Origin: Vulcanimicrobiia bacterium
Lineage (GTDB): Bacteria; Vulcanimicrobiota; Vulcanimicrobiia; Vulcanimicrobiales; Vulcanimicrobiaceae
Length of the DNA: 34,223 nt
Direction of reading: 5' to 3'
NCBI GenBank assembly: GCA_025451135.1
Contig: JANWKW010000109.1
Span: 1-34,223, forward strand
Part shown: one piece after another, positions 1 through 7,823 of the stretch
Position numbering within the stretch: position 1 is the first letter of the stretch
Layout: every line of letters starts with the position of its first letter
Notes under the pieces: generated by a model
The model's input: only the letters and a program-made list of their open reading frames with translations
Database searches by the model: none
What the model was told of the DNA's origin: nothing
Position numbers and translations under genes: made by a program

Positions 1-99
1 GGCATCCGCCGACGAACGGTGGCCGGCTTCACGCGTCTGGTCTATCGTGTTGTCGACCGTGTCCTTGACCGCTTGTTTGACTTCGTTCAAGTCTGTCAT
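1..99 (-). CDS. N-terminal part of a small hydrophilic protein (runs off window)
   Basis: The first 33 codons of a minus-strand gene are visible and the rest lies left of the window. The peptide begins MTDLNEVKQAVKDTVDNTID and is rich in Lys, Asp, Thr and Ala with no hydrophobic stretch. This suggests an amphipathic helix in a cytoplasmic protein. The ATG at 97-99 is preceded, with 6 bases between, by a -10-like TACGAT on the minus strand, so the message may have little or no leader. A run of G (GGGGG) lies about 11 bases upstream and could alternatively act as a weak ribosome site. I do not recognise the family. The divergent neighbour is the Ada-like gene. Confidence 0.5.
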   Translation of the reverse strand, partial: MTDLNEVKQAVKDTVDNTIDQTREAGHRSSADA

Positions 100-105
100 G
101 CCGAT

Positions 106-111
106 ATCGTA
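106..111 (-). promoter_or_regulatory. -10-like hexamer TACGAT upstream of the first gene
   Basis: TACGAT on the minus strand ends 6 bases before the ATG at 99, the spacing expected if transcription starts at the start codon. I see no convincing -35 element. Confidence 0.3.
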
Positions 112-166
112 CCCCCACGTTTCGCGCGCTACACGGAGGGGTCGCTTGCGCGCCGCCGCAAGAATC

Positions 167-180
167 GGGTGGCCGCACCC
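167..180. promoter_or_regulatory. Small inverted repeat between divergent genes
   Basis: GGGTG-gccg-CACCC, 5-base arms with a 4-base spacer, lies about 28 bases before the Ada-like start. It could be an operator, but arms this short arise by chance in GC-rich DNA. Confidence 0.2.
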
Positions 181-208
181 CTAACGACCGGCGTACGCTA
201 GGAGCGCA

Positions 209-1063
209 ATGGAAGACCAACACTACCTCCGGATCGCCGAGGCGATCGCTTACCTGACCGAACACGCCGGCGAGCAGCCCTCGCTCGACGACGCCGCCGA
301 GCGCGCGGGCCTCAGCCCGTTCCATTTCCAACGCATCTTCCGCGCCTACGCCGGCGTCACGCCCAAGCAGTTCCTCGCGCACCTCACCCTGCAGAACGCG
401 AAAGGTCTGCTCGATGCGAACGCTTCGGTGCTCGACGCCTCGCTCGACGTCGGGCTCTCGAGCCCGGCGCGGCTGCACGACCACTTCGTCACCATCGACG
501 CCGTGACGCCCGGCGAGTACAAGACCGGCGGCCTCGATCTCACCATCTCCTACGGCTTCGCCCCGACGCCGTTCGGCACGGCCTTCGTCGCCCAGACGGC
601 GCGCGGCATCTGCGCATTCGCTTTCATCGACGGTAACGGCGACGCCGAGTTCGCCGCCCTCGCAGCCGATTGGCCAAACGCCAAGCTCGTCCGCGACGAT
701 GACGGCGCCCGCGTAATCGCCCACCGCACCTTCGCGCCAAGCGAGAACGAAACGCCACTGCGCGTGCTCGTCAAAGGCACCAACTGGCAGATCCGCGTCT
801 GGCGGGCGCTGCTCGAGATCCCCGACGGCGCGCTGACCAGCTACGGTTCGATCGCCCGCGCGCTCGGCAATGCCGACGCTTCGCGCGCCGTCGGCAGCGC
901 CATCGGCAAGAACGCGATCGGCGTCCTGATCCCATGCCACCGCGTCATCACGTCGAGCGGATCGCTCGGCGGCTACCGCTGGGGCCCCGTCCGCAAACGC
1001 GCCCTGCTCGCCTGGGAAGCCGCCCGCAGGTCGGAACGTCCCGCCTTGTCATCCCGAGCGTAG
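209..1063 (+). CDS. Ada-like fusion: AraC-type DNA-binding domain plus O6-methylguanine-DNA methyltransferase
   Basis: This is a 284-residue cytoplasmic DNA-repair protein and probable transcription regulator. Residues about 8-105 form an AraC-type double helix-turn-helix (SLDDAAERAGLSPFHFQRIF, then TPKQFL). Residues about 110-275 form a methylated-DNA-[protein]-cysteine methyltransferase domain with the IPCHRVI motif. C243 is the expected suicide methyl acceptor. The N-terminal Cys4 zinc domain of E. coli Ada, which senses methyl phosphotriesters, is absent, so activation by the classical route is not expected. AGGAG at 200-204 fixes the ATG. The last residues (LSSRA, then TAG) are encoded by an intergenic repeat that begins inside the gene. 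Domain assignment is firm; whether it activates transcription is unknown. Confidence 0.9.
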   Translation: MEDQHYLRIAEAIAYLTEHAGEQPSLDDAAERAGLSPFHFQRIFRAYAGVTPKQFLAHLTLQNAKGLLDANASVLDASLDVGLSSPARLHDHFVTIDAVTPGEYKTGGLDLTISYGFAPTPFGTAFVAQTARGICAFAFIDGNGDAEFAALAADWPNAKLVRDDDGARVIAHRTFAPSENETPLRVLVKGTNWQIRVWRALLEIPDGALTSYGSIARALGNADASRAVGSAIGKNAIGVLIPCHRVITSSGSLGGYRWGPVRKRALLAWEAARRSERPALSSRA

Positions 1064-1119
1064 CGCGACCCCTCTTGTCATCCCGAGCGTAGCGCGACGC
1101 GCGTAGTCGAGGGACCGCC
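1046..1119 (+). repeat. Dispersed intergenic repeat, locus 1 (half-unit plus full copy)
   Basis: A truncated left block (TTGTCATCCCGAGCGTAGCG) at 1046 is followed by a full copy from about 1075 that ends GTCGAGGGACCGCC. The left block supplies the final codons and stop of the Ada-like gene. The locus lies between convergent genes. Confidence 0.85.
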
Positions 1120-1140
1120 GAGGACCGCTCGCGGCAGCCA

Positions 1141-1527
1141 TCAGCGGATCGTGAAGCGGTACTCGTCCTTGCCGAGCGTCGCGATATCGCACTTCCCGCC
1201 GTTGTTCTGATACGTCACCGAGACTTTATTCGGATGCCAGTATCCCTCGCACGCGATCCGGTCCTCGGGCAACACCAGCCGCACCACGAACGATGTCGGC
1301 TTGCGTTCGTCCCAGACGGTGCAGCGGAAGTGATACGTCTGCCCGGGCTCGATGCGCTGCGCGAGATCCGGGAAGCAGTTCTTGAGGTGCGGCGATTGCG
1401 CTCGCACCTGTTGCGCGCGATCGTTCACGATCGACACCACGATGACGCGCTTCTCCGCCGCCGGCGCCACGCCGGATACCAGCATGAGTCCGGCCGCCAA
1501 CGCCACGGCCCAAACAACACTACGCAC
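1141..1527 (-). CDS. Small secreted protein with four cysteines
   Basis: The product has 128 residues. Residues 1-24 form a Sec signal peptide with a hydrophobic core and a likely cleavage after APAA. The mature part is about 104 residues, rich in beta-prone sequence, with four cysteines (C51, C69, C93, C113) that could form two disulfides outside the cytoplasm. The start is a GTG preceded closely by GAGGAGGG, the best ribosome site in this part of the window. I do not recognise the family. It is convergent with the Ada-like gene and 53 bases downstream of the stress-protein gene on the same strand. Confidence 0.65.
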   Translation of the reverse strand: MRSVVWAVALAAGLMLVSGVAPAAEKRVIVVSIVNDRAQQVRAQSPHLKNCFPDLAQRIEPGQTYHFRCTVWDERKPTSFVVRLVLPEDRIACEGYWHPNKVSVTYQNNGGKCDIATLGKDEYRFTIR

Positions 1528-1580
1528 GAACCCTCCTCACGGACGCGCGACGCGTTCGACGTCAGCCCGATTCTACCCGG

Positions 1581-2030
1581 TCATGCTCCGCCCGCGAGCA
1601 CCGTGCGGACGCGGTCGCGATCCGCATCCGATGCGAGCGTGACGACCACACCCACGCCGCCCCGACGCAGTCCGTCCCTCCACGCATCCGTACCGACGCC
1701 GAGGCCGAGCAGTCCGCCGAGGATGCTGCCGCCGATCAACCCGACCGAGAGCCCGGACGCGCCGGTCAGCACGAGCGCGAGCGGCCCCGCGACCATCACG
1801 CCTCCCGCGACGAGCACCGTCCCGACCGCCGCCGCGATCAGCGCGCCGACCATGCTGCCGCCGATCGCGCCGACGACCACGCTGCTTTCGTCGGCCGCAT
1901 CGCCCGGAACGTCGTGCTCGTCGAGCACCAAGCTGATGCGTTCGTGACCGTAGCCGAGCTCCTCGAGGCGACCCAAAACCGCCTCGGCCTCGGCGCGATC
2001 GCCGTAGAACATCGATTCGTACTCGCCCAC
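1581..2030 (-). CDS. Glycine-rich general-stress-type protein (YflT-like N terminus)
   Basis: The product has 149 residues. The N-terminal ~40 residues (VGEYESMFYGDRAEAEAVLG and following) resemble the short ferredoxin-like module of heat/general stress proteins such as YflT, in which a 'DRxEAExAV.xLxxxGY' pattern recurs. Residues about 55-125 are glycine- and alanine-rich and hydrophobic, as in glycine-zipper proteins, so membrane association is likely. The GTG at 2030 is chosen because AGGA lies 11 bases upstream and translation from it keeps the whole domain; an ATG at 2012 would cut into it. The gene lies 13 bases behind the DUF302 gene and is probably co-transcribed with it. Confidence 0.65.
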   Translation of the reverse strand: MGEYESMFYGDRAEAEAVLGRLEELGYGHERISLVLDEHDVPGDAADESSVVVGAIGGSMVGALIAAAVGTVLVAGGVMVAGPLALVLTGASGLSVGLIGGSILGGLLGLGVGTDAWRDGLRRGGVGVVVTLASDADRDRVRTVLAGGA

Positions 2031-2043
2031 CGTCGTGTACGTC

Positions 2044-2469
2044 CTATGAAGCCGGTTGCGTCGAGAGGCGTTCGAGCACGCGCCCCAGCCGTTCGTTCGC
2101 ATCCGATGCGACCGGCGAGAGTTCAGAGCCGGCGCCGGCGACGCCGAGCATCGCGGTCGCGTCGATGGCGGAGACGTGCGTCGCCCCGTCGATCTCCTGG
2201 ACCACGAGATTGCACGGCAGGAGCAGCCCGATCTGCGGCTCGGCCGTCAGCGCCCGATGGGCGAGCGTCGGATTGCACGAGCCCAAGATGCGATACGGGC
2301 GAAACGTCACGCCGAGCTTCTCGCGTAAGGTCGCCTGGACGTCGATCTCGCAGAGCACGCCGAAGCCCTCGTCTTTCAAGAACGCCTTGGCGGCGTCGAC
2401 GGCGTTCTCGAAGGTCAGGCCGGTGGTCACGTCGCGCCCGTAGGCGAACGATTCGATGGTCGTTGACAT
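2044..2469 (-). CDS. DUF302 family protein
   Basis: The product is a 141-residue cytoplasmic protein of the DUF302 family. Typical features are an N-terminal 'TFENAVDAAKAFLKDEGFGV' helix-strand unit, a GSCNP motif, the run AHRALTAEPQIGLLLPCN, and a conserved VVQEIDG strand. The two cysteines (GSCNP and LLPCN) are usual in the family; their role is not established. The ATG at 2469 is chosen because homology begins immediately after it and a good -10 hexamer TATGAT ends 6 bases upstream, which suggests a leaderless message. It is the first gene of a probable two-gene unit with the stress protein and is divergent from panB. Confidence 0.8.
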   Translation of the reverse strand: MSTTIESFAYGRDVTTGLTFENAVDAAKAFLKDEGFGVLCEIDVQATLREKLGVTFRPYRILGSCNPTLAHRALTAEPQIGLLLPCNLVVQEIDGATHVSAIDATAMLGVAGAGSELSPVASDANERLGRVLERLSTQPAS

Positions 2470-2475
2470 ACCGTC

Positions 2476-2481
2476 ATCATA
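2476..2481 (-). promoter_or_regulatory. -10 element TATGAT of the DUF302 gene
   Basis: TATGAT matches five of six consensus -10 bases and is followed by exactly 6 bases and the ATG. Transcription would start at or next to the start codon. No clear -35 element is seen. Confidence 0.45.
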
Positions 2482-2529
2482 GGAGCCCGATACGCAGAAG
2501 TCGGGAACATTTCGCGAACGCCGTCCAAG

Positions 2530-2542
2530 GGCGGGCCCCGCC
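2530..2542. promoter_or_regulatory. GC-rich palindrome upstream of panB
   Basis: GGCGGG-c-CCCGCC has perfect 6-base arms and lies 21 bases before the panB start, between divergent promoters. It may be an operator or a leader hairpin; the composition makes chance occurrence plausible. Confidence 0.2.
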
Positions 2543-2563
2543 GGTAGCGAAGGGCCAAAGACC

Positions 2564-3406
2564 ATGATCACCCCCGATCGCCCCCGCGCTGCCGACGCGC
2601 CCGACGCCCGTCCGTACCAGCCCGCTCCCGGTCCCGCCACCGTCCGCCGCGTCACCGCCGGAGCCATCAAGCGCCGCAAGGGCAAGGTGCTCTTCCCGGT
2701 CATCACCGCCTACGACGCCTCGTTCGCGCGCTTCGTCGAAGAGGCCGGCATCGACGTCATCCTGGTCGGCGACAGCCTCGGCAACGTCGTGCTCGGCTAC
2801 GACGAGACCACGCCGGTCACCATGGAAGAGATGATCCATCACGCCGGCGCGGTCACCCGCGCCACCTCGCGCGCCCACGTGATGGTCGACATGCCGTTCG
2901 GCTCCTACCACGTCAGCAACGAGGACGCGCTGCGCAACGCCATCCGCTTGGTCAAAGAGGCCGGCGCGTCGTCGGTCAAGCTCGAAGGCGGCGCGCACGA
3001 GGCCGAAGCCATCCGCGCCATCACCTCGGCCGGCATCCCGGTGGTCGGCCACATCGGCGTCACGCCGCAGACCGCCAGCATGGGGCCGGGCTACAAGCCG
3101 CGCACCCATCGCGACCGGCTGATGGCCGACGCCAAAGCGGTCGAAGCGGCCGGCGCCTACGCGATCGTCCTCGAGGTCGTCGACGCCGAGATCGCCGGCG
3201 AGATCACCCGCGAGCTGAGCATTCCGACCATCGGTATCGGCTCCGGCCCGCAATGCGACTCGCAGGTGCTGGTGCTCTACGACCTGCTCGGCATGTACAA
3301 GCACTCGCCGTCGTTCGTCAAGCGCTACGCCGAAGTCGGCGCCGCCACCGTCGACGCCCTACGCAACTACGCCGAAGACGTACGAACCCGCACCTTCCCC
3401 GAATAG
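2564..3406 (+). CDS. panB: 3-methyl-2-oxobutanoate hydroxymethyltransferase
   Basis: PanB (EC 2.1.2.11) transfers a hydroxymethyl group from 5,10-methylene-tetrahydrofolate to 2-oxoisovalerate, giving ketopantoate, the first step of pantothenate and CoA synthesis. The 280-residue protein shows the family motifs VITAYDASFA, VGDSLGNVVLGY (D70), MVDMPFGSY (D109), SVKLEGG (E141), HIGVTPQ and IVLEVV (E204). These cover the expected Mg2+ ligands and the catalytic glutamate. An N-terminal extension of about 25 residues, rich in Pro, Ala and Arg, precedes the usual start of the barrel. GAAGGG lies about 10 bases before the ATG. No panC or panD lies nearby, so the gene appears isolated from the rest of the pathway. 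Confidence 0.95.
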   Translation: MITPDRPRAADAPDARPYQPAPGPATVRRVTAGAIKRRKGKVLFPVITAYDASFARFVEEAGIDVILVGDSLGNVVLGYDETTPVTMEEMIHHAGAVTRATSRAHVMVDMPFGSYHVSNEDALRNAIRLVKEAGASSVKLEGGAHEAEAIRAITSAGIPVVGHIGVTPQTASMGPGYKPRTHRDRLMADAKAVEAAGAYAIVLEVVDAEIAGEITRELSIPTIGIGSGPQCDSQVLVLYDLLGMYKHSPSFVKRYAEVGAATVDALRNYAEDVRTRTFPE

Positions 3407-3414
3407 AACGCCCC

Positions 3415-3531
3415 GTATCCTCGCAAGCGCGGCGCCCCTTATCATCGCAAGCGCGGCGCCCCTTATCATCGCAAGCGCAGCGCGCCTTGTCATCCCGAGC
3501 GTAGCGCGAAGCGCGTAGTCGAGGGACCGCC
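3415..3531 (+). repeat. Dispersed intergenic repeat, locus 2 (three 24-bp half-units plus full copy)
   Basis: Three tandem 24-bp degenerate half-units start at 3415, 3439 and 3463 (TATC[C/A]TCGCAAGCGC type). They are followed without a gap by a full copy at 3487-3531 ending GTCGAGGGACCGCC. The spacing is exactly 24 bp. The locus lies between panB and the phosphoesterase, both on the plus strand. Confidence 0.85.
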
Positions 3532-3554
3532 GCCGGCCCGGGCGATCGCGTCAA

Positions 3555-3564
3555 GGGTTAACCC
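3555..3564. promoter_or_regulatory. Perfect palindrome GGGTTAACCC
   Basis: A 10-base perfect palindrome lies 24 bases before the phosphoesterase start, in the only non-repeat sequence upstream of that gene. It is a possible operator; no known factor is assigned. Confidence 0.25.
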
Positions 3565-3588
3565 AAACCGCCGCCGCACACCGACCCT

Positions 3589-4206
3589 ATGACCGACGGC
3601 GCGGTGCGCGTGCTGGTGCTCTCCGACACGCACGGCAATCACAAGAAGTTCCGCTCGCTGCCCGACGCGGATATCTTCCTGCACGCCGGCGACTTCACGC
3701 GCTACGGTTCCGGCGCCGAAGAGTTCGCCGTCTGGTTCCACAAGCTGCCGTATCGCGTGAAGCTGCTGACGCTCGGCAACCACGAAGGCAAGGACGCCGT
3801 GCAGAAGTACCGCCCCGAGCAATGGCAGGCGCTGTTCGGTCCGCTCCTTCTCCTCGATCGCGGCGCGCGCGTGAAGGTCCGCGATCGCGACCTCGTCATC
3901 CTGGGCCTACCCCACGCGACCGCACTCCCGCGCATCCCACCGGGCGTCGACATCGTGCTCTCGCACGAACCGCCCTATCGCATCCTCGATGCCGTCTATG
4001 GCGGCGGCCACGCCGGTTCCGAGACGGTCGCAGAACTCGTGCGGGACGCCCGCCCGCCGGTCCACGCCTTCGGTCACGTCCACGCCCGCGGCGGCGAACA
4101 CGACCTCGGCGACCACACGACGCACATCAACGCCGCCACCCGAGGCGTCCTCTTCGACCTGTCCGGTCGAAGCGTCCGCGTCCTCGCGACCATCCGGCCC
4201 GCCTAG
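3589..4206 (+). CDS. Calcineurin-like metallophosphoesterase
   Basis: The product is a 205-residue cytoplasmic metal-dependent phosphoesterase. All five signature blocks are present: SDTHG (D13, H15), HAGDF (D35), LGNHE (N64, H65), SHEPP (H126) and GHVH (H163, H165). These are the ligands for a two-metal centre. The compact layout, with LHAGDFT near the N terminus and a short C-terminal beta segment, resembles MPPED-type predicted phosphodiesterases. The natural substrate cannot be read from sequence. No clear ribosome site precedes the ATG. The stop shares the palindrome CTAG with the stop of the convergent gene, so the two coding regions overlap by 4 bases. Confidence 0.9.
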   Translation: MTDGAVRVLVLSDTHGNHKKFRSLPDADIFLHAGDFTRYGSGAEEFAVWFHKLPYRVKLLTLGNHEGKDAVQKYRPEQWQALFGPLLLLDRGARVKVRDRDLVILGLPHATALPRIPPGVDIVLSHEPPYRILDAVYGGGHAGSETVAELVRDARPPVHAFGHVHARGGEHDLGDHTTHINAATRGVLFDLSGRSVRVLATIRPA

Positions 4207-6422
4207 GTCTTCGCCGCCGAACGGGCCGCCCGAATCGTCAGCTCGTCGCCGCCCCGGACCTCGAACCGCACGTGTCCTTCGACCGACCGGACCGGCTTCG
4301 CTCGTTTGGAGCCGCGCACGCCGACCGCATCCAGCGGCACCCGCGAATCCGCGCCCGTCGGGATCAGACGGACGGTACACGTCATTCGCGGATCGCCCGC
4401 GACGCGATAGCGGTTCCTGGCGACCGACTGCAGCGGATATTCGCAGAACACCAGGAATGGCCGGCCGGGTATCCGGACGAAGTGACGCGTCGTGCAGACC
4501 AGCGCGAGGCCGGCGCCGTAGATCTCCTGGCCGACCTGCCCCGACTGCAGCGATCCGTCCTGCAGATCCTCGAGCGGGATCGCGAGTTCGCGTCGAACTG
4601 CGCCGTTGCGCGGTTTGGGCGCCAGCGCTTCGGCCGGCAGCTCGCCCGGATAGTAGCTCCACCCGCGCGAGACCAGCCATTTCGCGAACTCGCTCACGAG
4701 CAGCGTCACGCTCTTCGGCAGCTCGTCGCCGGCCATCGCCAATAGCTCGTGGAATTTCGCCAGTGCTTCGAGCTCTTCGTAGGCCGCGATGTACGGCGCT
4801 CCCCGCAGCGGGTAGAGCCCGAAGTAGGTCGAGTAGTGACGGGCGTTGCCGTAGCGCGACTCCCACAGCGCCATGTTGTCGAACACGTTCGCGAGCGCGA
4901 TCAACGTCAGGTCGTAATAGCGCGCGTCGCCGGTCTTCTTCCACAGCCGGACGGCCGCCTCGGCCGCGAAGCCGGTCGTGTTCGTCTGATAGGAGAGGCC
5001 GAAACCGAGGCCTTCCATCGCTTCGGTCGCGAGCCGCGCCTCGTCGAGATACGTCCGGTCGCCGAAGAGGTCGTGCGCGTGCAGCATCACCAACGCGTAG
5101 AGCCCGGCCACGTCGTTCTCGCCGCCCGAGCCCTTCGACGCTTCGGACTGGATGACGTCGAGCGTCGTCAGGTCGAAGAAGATCGGCCAACGGTAGGCGA
5201 ACCGCTTCGCCACCCGTATGGCGTACGGCAGCGAACGCTCGAGCATCGCGCGCGCGTCGGCCCGGCCCAACGCCGCCAGGCGTGTCAGGTTGAAGAGCAC
5301 GTGGTACAAATACCAGCTATCCATCGCGACGTGGTTCTGGTGCTCGTCTTCCTTCTCGTCGAACCGCTCGCCGGGAAGCCAGCGGACCACCGTTCCCAGA
5401 TCCTCCCGGAAGAACGCCGGTAAGCCTTCGGAGATCTCGCGGGACAACGCGAACGTGCGCCCCAGCCATCGCTCGAACTCCAGCAGCGCGATCAAGACCG
5501 TGAGCTGCACCATGCTCTCGGGAGGCTTGTTCTTGGTGTTCACGTACGGCGCCAGGTAGCGGCGTCCGCGCGCCTCGATCGTGCACTCCGGCGAGAGCGA
5601 GAGATCGTACACGGTCGCCAGCGCTCGCTTCGGCCAGTCGCGATAGGATCGCGGCCGGTCCGCCATTCGCGCCACCACCGCGGCGAGCGCGTCGAGGTAG
5701 GCCCGCGCGACCTCGCCGTCGTCCTTCGGGGCCTTCGGCCCCAGCACCAGATAGGCGTCCGAGAGCGTGTACTCGTCGCTCGCCAGCAGCGGGTGTTCCT
5801 CGCTGGTCGGCAGCGCGAAGCCGATCTCGGGCCACGTCCCGCCGACCGAGTCCTTCGGCGTCGTCTTGGTGTCCTCGAAGTACGCGGCCAGCGACGTGAA
5901 GTTCTGCAGATAGAACAGCGACGCTCCGCGCGTGCCGGAGCATGCGGCGAACAGCGACCCGGTCTGCGATCCGTGCTGACGGGTGTAGAGCCGCCCGCTC
6001 CGCTGCGGCGTCACGCCCTGCGTCTCGATCGCGATCAGGTCGCGCGGCTGGCTCGCCAGACGCAGATCGTGGCTCGGGATCAGGGTCGTCACGCTATGCA
6101 GCGTCGTCAGCCGGCCGTCCGTCCGCGTGTCGACCACGACCCGAAAGGCGCCCACGTCGGTCGATAGCTCGATGCTCGCGCCGTCCGGGCGCTTCTCCAG
6201 GTGACCGACCGCGATCGATCCGGTGGCGACGTGCGCGGCCCGCAGGGCGATCGTCTGCGCGCCGTCGGCGTCGACCACGATCCACAGCCCGCGCGCCCCG
6301 CGGTGCAGCGCGAACCGGAACGTCCGGACCGTCCAGCGCGCGAGGACGCCGTCCTTGCGCCCCAGCTCGCGCCGGACGTCCAACAACGCGGGTGAGGTCG
6401 GACCCTCGCTTCGCGCGATCAT
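4203..6422 (-). CDS. Large uncharacterised protein, probable alpha/alpha-toroid (six-hairpin glycosidase-like) fold
   Basis: The product has 739 residues, with no signal peptide or membrane segment. Residues about 1-235 are beta-rich and resemble the N-terminal sandwich domain of glycoside-hydrolase-like proteins. Residues about 240-640 are helical with repeated aromatic-rich hairpins (e.g. HQNHVAMDSWYLYHVLFNLT, GLYALVMLHAHDLFGDRTYL, TNTTGFAAEAAVRLWKKTGD), a pattern seen in six-hairpin glycosidases and C5-epimerases. Residues about 650-739 form another beta-rich part. I cannot name catalytic residues or a substrate, and enzymatic activity is only inferred. The gene stands alone: it is convergent with the phosphoesterase and divergent from the small gene at 6464. 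Confidence 0.7.
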   Translation of the reverse strand: MIARSEGPTSPALLDVRRELGRKDGVLARWTVRTFRFALHRGARGLWIVVDADGAQTIALRAAHVATGSIAVGHLEKRPDGASIELSTDVGAFRVVVDTRTDGRLTTLHSVTTLIPSHDLRLASQPRDLIAIETQGVTPQRSGRLYTRQHGSQTGSLFAACSGTRGASLFYLQNFTSLAAYFEDTKTTPKDSVGGTWPEIGFALPTSEEHPLLASDEYTLSDAYLVLGPKAPKDDGEVARAYLDALAAVVARMADRPRSYRDWPKRALATVYDLSLSPECTIEARGRRYLAPYVNTKNKPPESMVQLTVLIALLEFERWLGRTFALSREISEGLPAFFREDLGTVVRWLPGERFDEKEDEHQNHVAMDSWYLYHVLFNLTRLAALGRADARAMLERSLPYAIRVAKRFAYRWPIFFDLTTLDVIQSEASKGSGGENDVAGLYALVMLHAHDLFGDRTYLDEARLATEAMEGLGFGLSYQTNTTGFAAEAAVRLWKKTGDARYYDLTLIALANVFDNMALWESRYGNARHYSTYFGLYPLRGAPYIAAYEELEALAKFHELLAMAGDELPKSVTLLVSEFAKWLVSRGWSYYPGELPAEALAPKPRNGAVRRELAIPLEDLQDGSLQSGQVGQEIYGAGLALVCTTRHFVRIPGRPFLVFCEYPLQSVARNRYRVAGDPRMTCTVRLIPTGADSRVPLDAVGVRGSKRAKPVRSVEGHVRFEVRGGDELTIRAARSAAKT

Positions 6423-6463
6423 AGCAAGCCCATCGTGCCCGTCCGCGCGTAAACCAAACGGCG

Positions 6464-6802
6464 ATGACTCCGGCGCCCGGTGGGTACGTTGCCTACGTGA
6501 ACGATTCCACGCAGGCAGCTCGTCCGACGATCGTCGTCAGTCTGGTCCTGGTCCCGCCGAGCGCCGAAGGTACGGGCTGGGGTCACACCGAGACGGGGGC
6601 GTGCGTGGAGTTCTCGCGATCCCGGGAAGCGATGCTCCCGCTCTTCCATCGGCTGCGCGGCGCCGGACGGATCTCCCCGCCGCCGCCGGTGGTCATCGAT
6701 GCCGAAGCGTGGGACGTCAGGCCGATCGACCGCGCCGCATGCCCGGTCCACGCCCTTCCGCCGATCTCCGAAGGAACGGCGATCGCGTTCGCGCCCTACT
6801 GA
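6464..6802 (+). CDS. Small hypothetical protein
   Basis: The product has 112 residues and no recognisable domain. Third codon positions are strongly G/C, as in the surrounding genes, and the frame is open from ATG to TGA; this is the main reason to accept it over a similarly long antisense frame. The sequence contains two cysteines and a proline-rich stretch (ISPPPPVV, residues about 71-78). No ribosome site is seen before the ATG. It is divergent from the 739-residue gene with a 41-base gap, and its stop touches a 19-bp direct repeat. Confidence 0.5.
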   Translation: MTPAPGGYVAYVNDSTQAARPTIVVSLVLVPPSAEGTGWGHTETGACVEFSRSREAMLPLFHRLRGAGRISPPPPVVIDAEAWDVRPIDRAACPVHALPPISEGTAIAFAPY

Positions 6803-6821
6803 CCGTAGAAGGTCGTGGTCG
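6803..6821. repeat. 19-bp direct repeat, copy A (TTTFYG tail motif on the minus strand)
   Basis: CCGTAGAAGGTCGTGGTCG is identical to bases 7828-7846. On the minus strand it encodes TTTFYG. Here it lies at the end of a short open frame whose only good start (ATG at 6828) gives MHPTTTFYGQ. It may be the remnant of a gene 3' end. Confidence 0.6.
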
Positions 6822-6869
6822 GATGCATCGCGACCTCACGACGCGCGTGCTCCAGGTGATCCGCCCCGC

Positions 6870-7766
6870 CTAGAGCGAGGCGACCTTCGCGTATCCCGCC
6901 GGAACCTCGAAAAGCGCGGCGTCGGCCGCGGTCAGCGTCCGCACGCGTCCGCGCATCATGATGTTGGCGATCGTGTTTGTCGGTAGTTGCGCCAGCGATA
7001 GATCGCTCCGCGAGAACAACGGCGTCGAGACCATATAGAGCAGGAAGTGGGGATAGAACGGCAACGCTGCGAGCGGGTCGGATGCGGGCATGACGTTGCA
7101 GCCGCTCATCGGCGTGAGCCGAGTCGGCGCCATCGTCAACCAGGGTGCGTAGGTCGGGGGCGGCTCGCCGGGTTCCGTCCGATTCGGATCGTAGAACGCG
7201 ACGAACGACGCGAACGCCTGTGCGTACTTGCAGCGCGAGTCGTCGACCGTCTGGGTGATCCGCCCGGCATAGCCTTGATAGGTCACGCCGTCGACGGGCG
7301 TCGGTGGAAACGTATCCAACGTCGTGTGCAGGACGGCGGTCACGCTTGGCGCGGACGCCGGCGGTGCGGTTGGCGAGGGGCCGCTGGACACCGCATAGAC
7401 CTCGGAATCGCCCTTGAAGACGGCGTAGGTCCGGGCGACCGGATCGATATCGATCGTCAGATGATCCATCGGACGTTGGATGACGATGCGTCCCGTGATC
7501 GGGTCCTCGATGCGTTCGTCGGCGCCCAGCCACGCGACGTGCCGCGCCTGGCCGATCGGCAGACCATCCGGTCCCGTTCGCGCACCTGGATTGGCCTTCA
7601 TAGCGGCGATCTCGGCCGTCCAGGCCGCATCGAACTGCGTCGGCTGCAAGAGCGGACGCGAGCGGGTGACCGTCACGACCTGATCGTAGGCTACGCCGGT
7701 CGCATCCGGAGCGACCGTCGGAGCAGCATTCGCTGCAAGGACGAGAAGAACGATAGCGGCGATCAT
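6870..7766 (-). CDS. Secreted protein of unknown function
   Basis: The product has 298 residues. A hydrophobic N terminus (MIAAIVLLVLAANAAPTVAP) is a plausible Sec signal peptide, although it lacks positive charges. The mature protein has a beta-rich part (residues about 25-125), a Pro/Ser/Ala linker (about 128-142), and a second part containing two cysteines. It ends with LFEVPAGYAKVASL, a closing pattern I associate with LolA-like or DUF4412-type lipid-binding periplasmic proteins; that link is weak. GGAGGG lies 7 bases before the ATG. It follows the HPt-like gene by 57 bases on the same strand. Confidence 0.65.
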   Translation of the reverse strand: MIAAIVLLVLAANAAPTVAPDATGVAYDQVVTVTRSRPLLQPTQFDAAWTAEIAAMKANPGARTGPDGLPIGQARHVAWLGADERIEDPITGRIVIQRPMDHLTIDIDPVARTYAVFKGDSEVYAVSSGPSPTAPPASAPSVTAVLHTTLDTFPPTPVDGVTYQGYAGRITQTVDDSRCKYAQAFASFVAFYDPNRTEPGEPPPTYAPWLTMAPTRLTPMSGCNVMPASDPLAALPFYPHFLLYMVSTPLFSRSDLSLAQLPTNTIANIMMRGRVRTLTAADAALFEVPAGYAKVASL

Positions 7767-7823
7767 GTAGCACCCTCCATCGCGCCTACCTACGCGGGAC
7801 GGGCGCGGCGTGCCTGCGGGTCG

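Noticed and set aside
2044..2706. Extension of the DUF302 gene upstream to 2706
   Set aside because: The extra N terminus would overlap panB, has no family similarity, and a good -10 element lies just before the ATG at 2469.
3253..3504. An open frame giving repeated SSQA/SSRA peptides
   Set aside because: It is a shifted reading of the panB end plus the 24-bp repeat units; the periodic peptide comes from the repeat DNA.
3415..3531. Tandem 24-bp units considered as a CRISPR array
   Set aside because: There are no unique spacers between units, the units degenerate into a dispersed repeat found at ten other loci, and no cas genes are present.
6419..6751. A minus-strand frame opposite the small gene at 6464-6802
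   Set aside because: Its codon positions do not show the G/C third-base bias seen on the plus strand, and it overlaps the start of the 739-residue gene.
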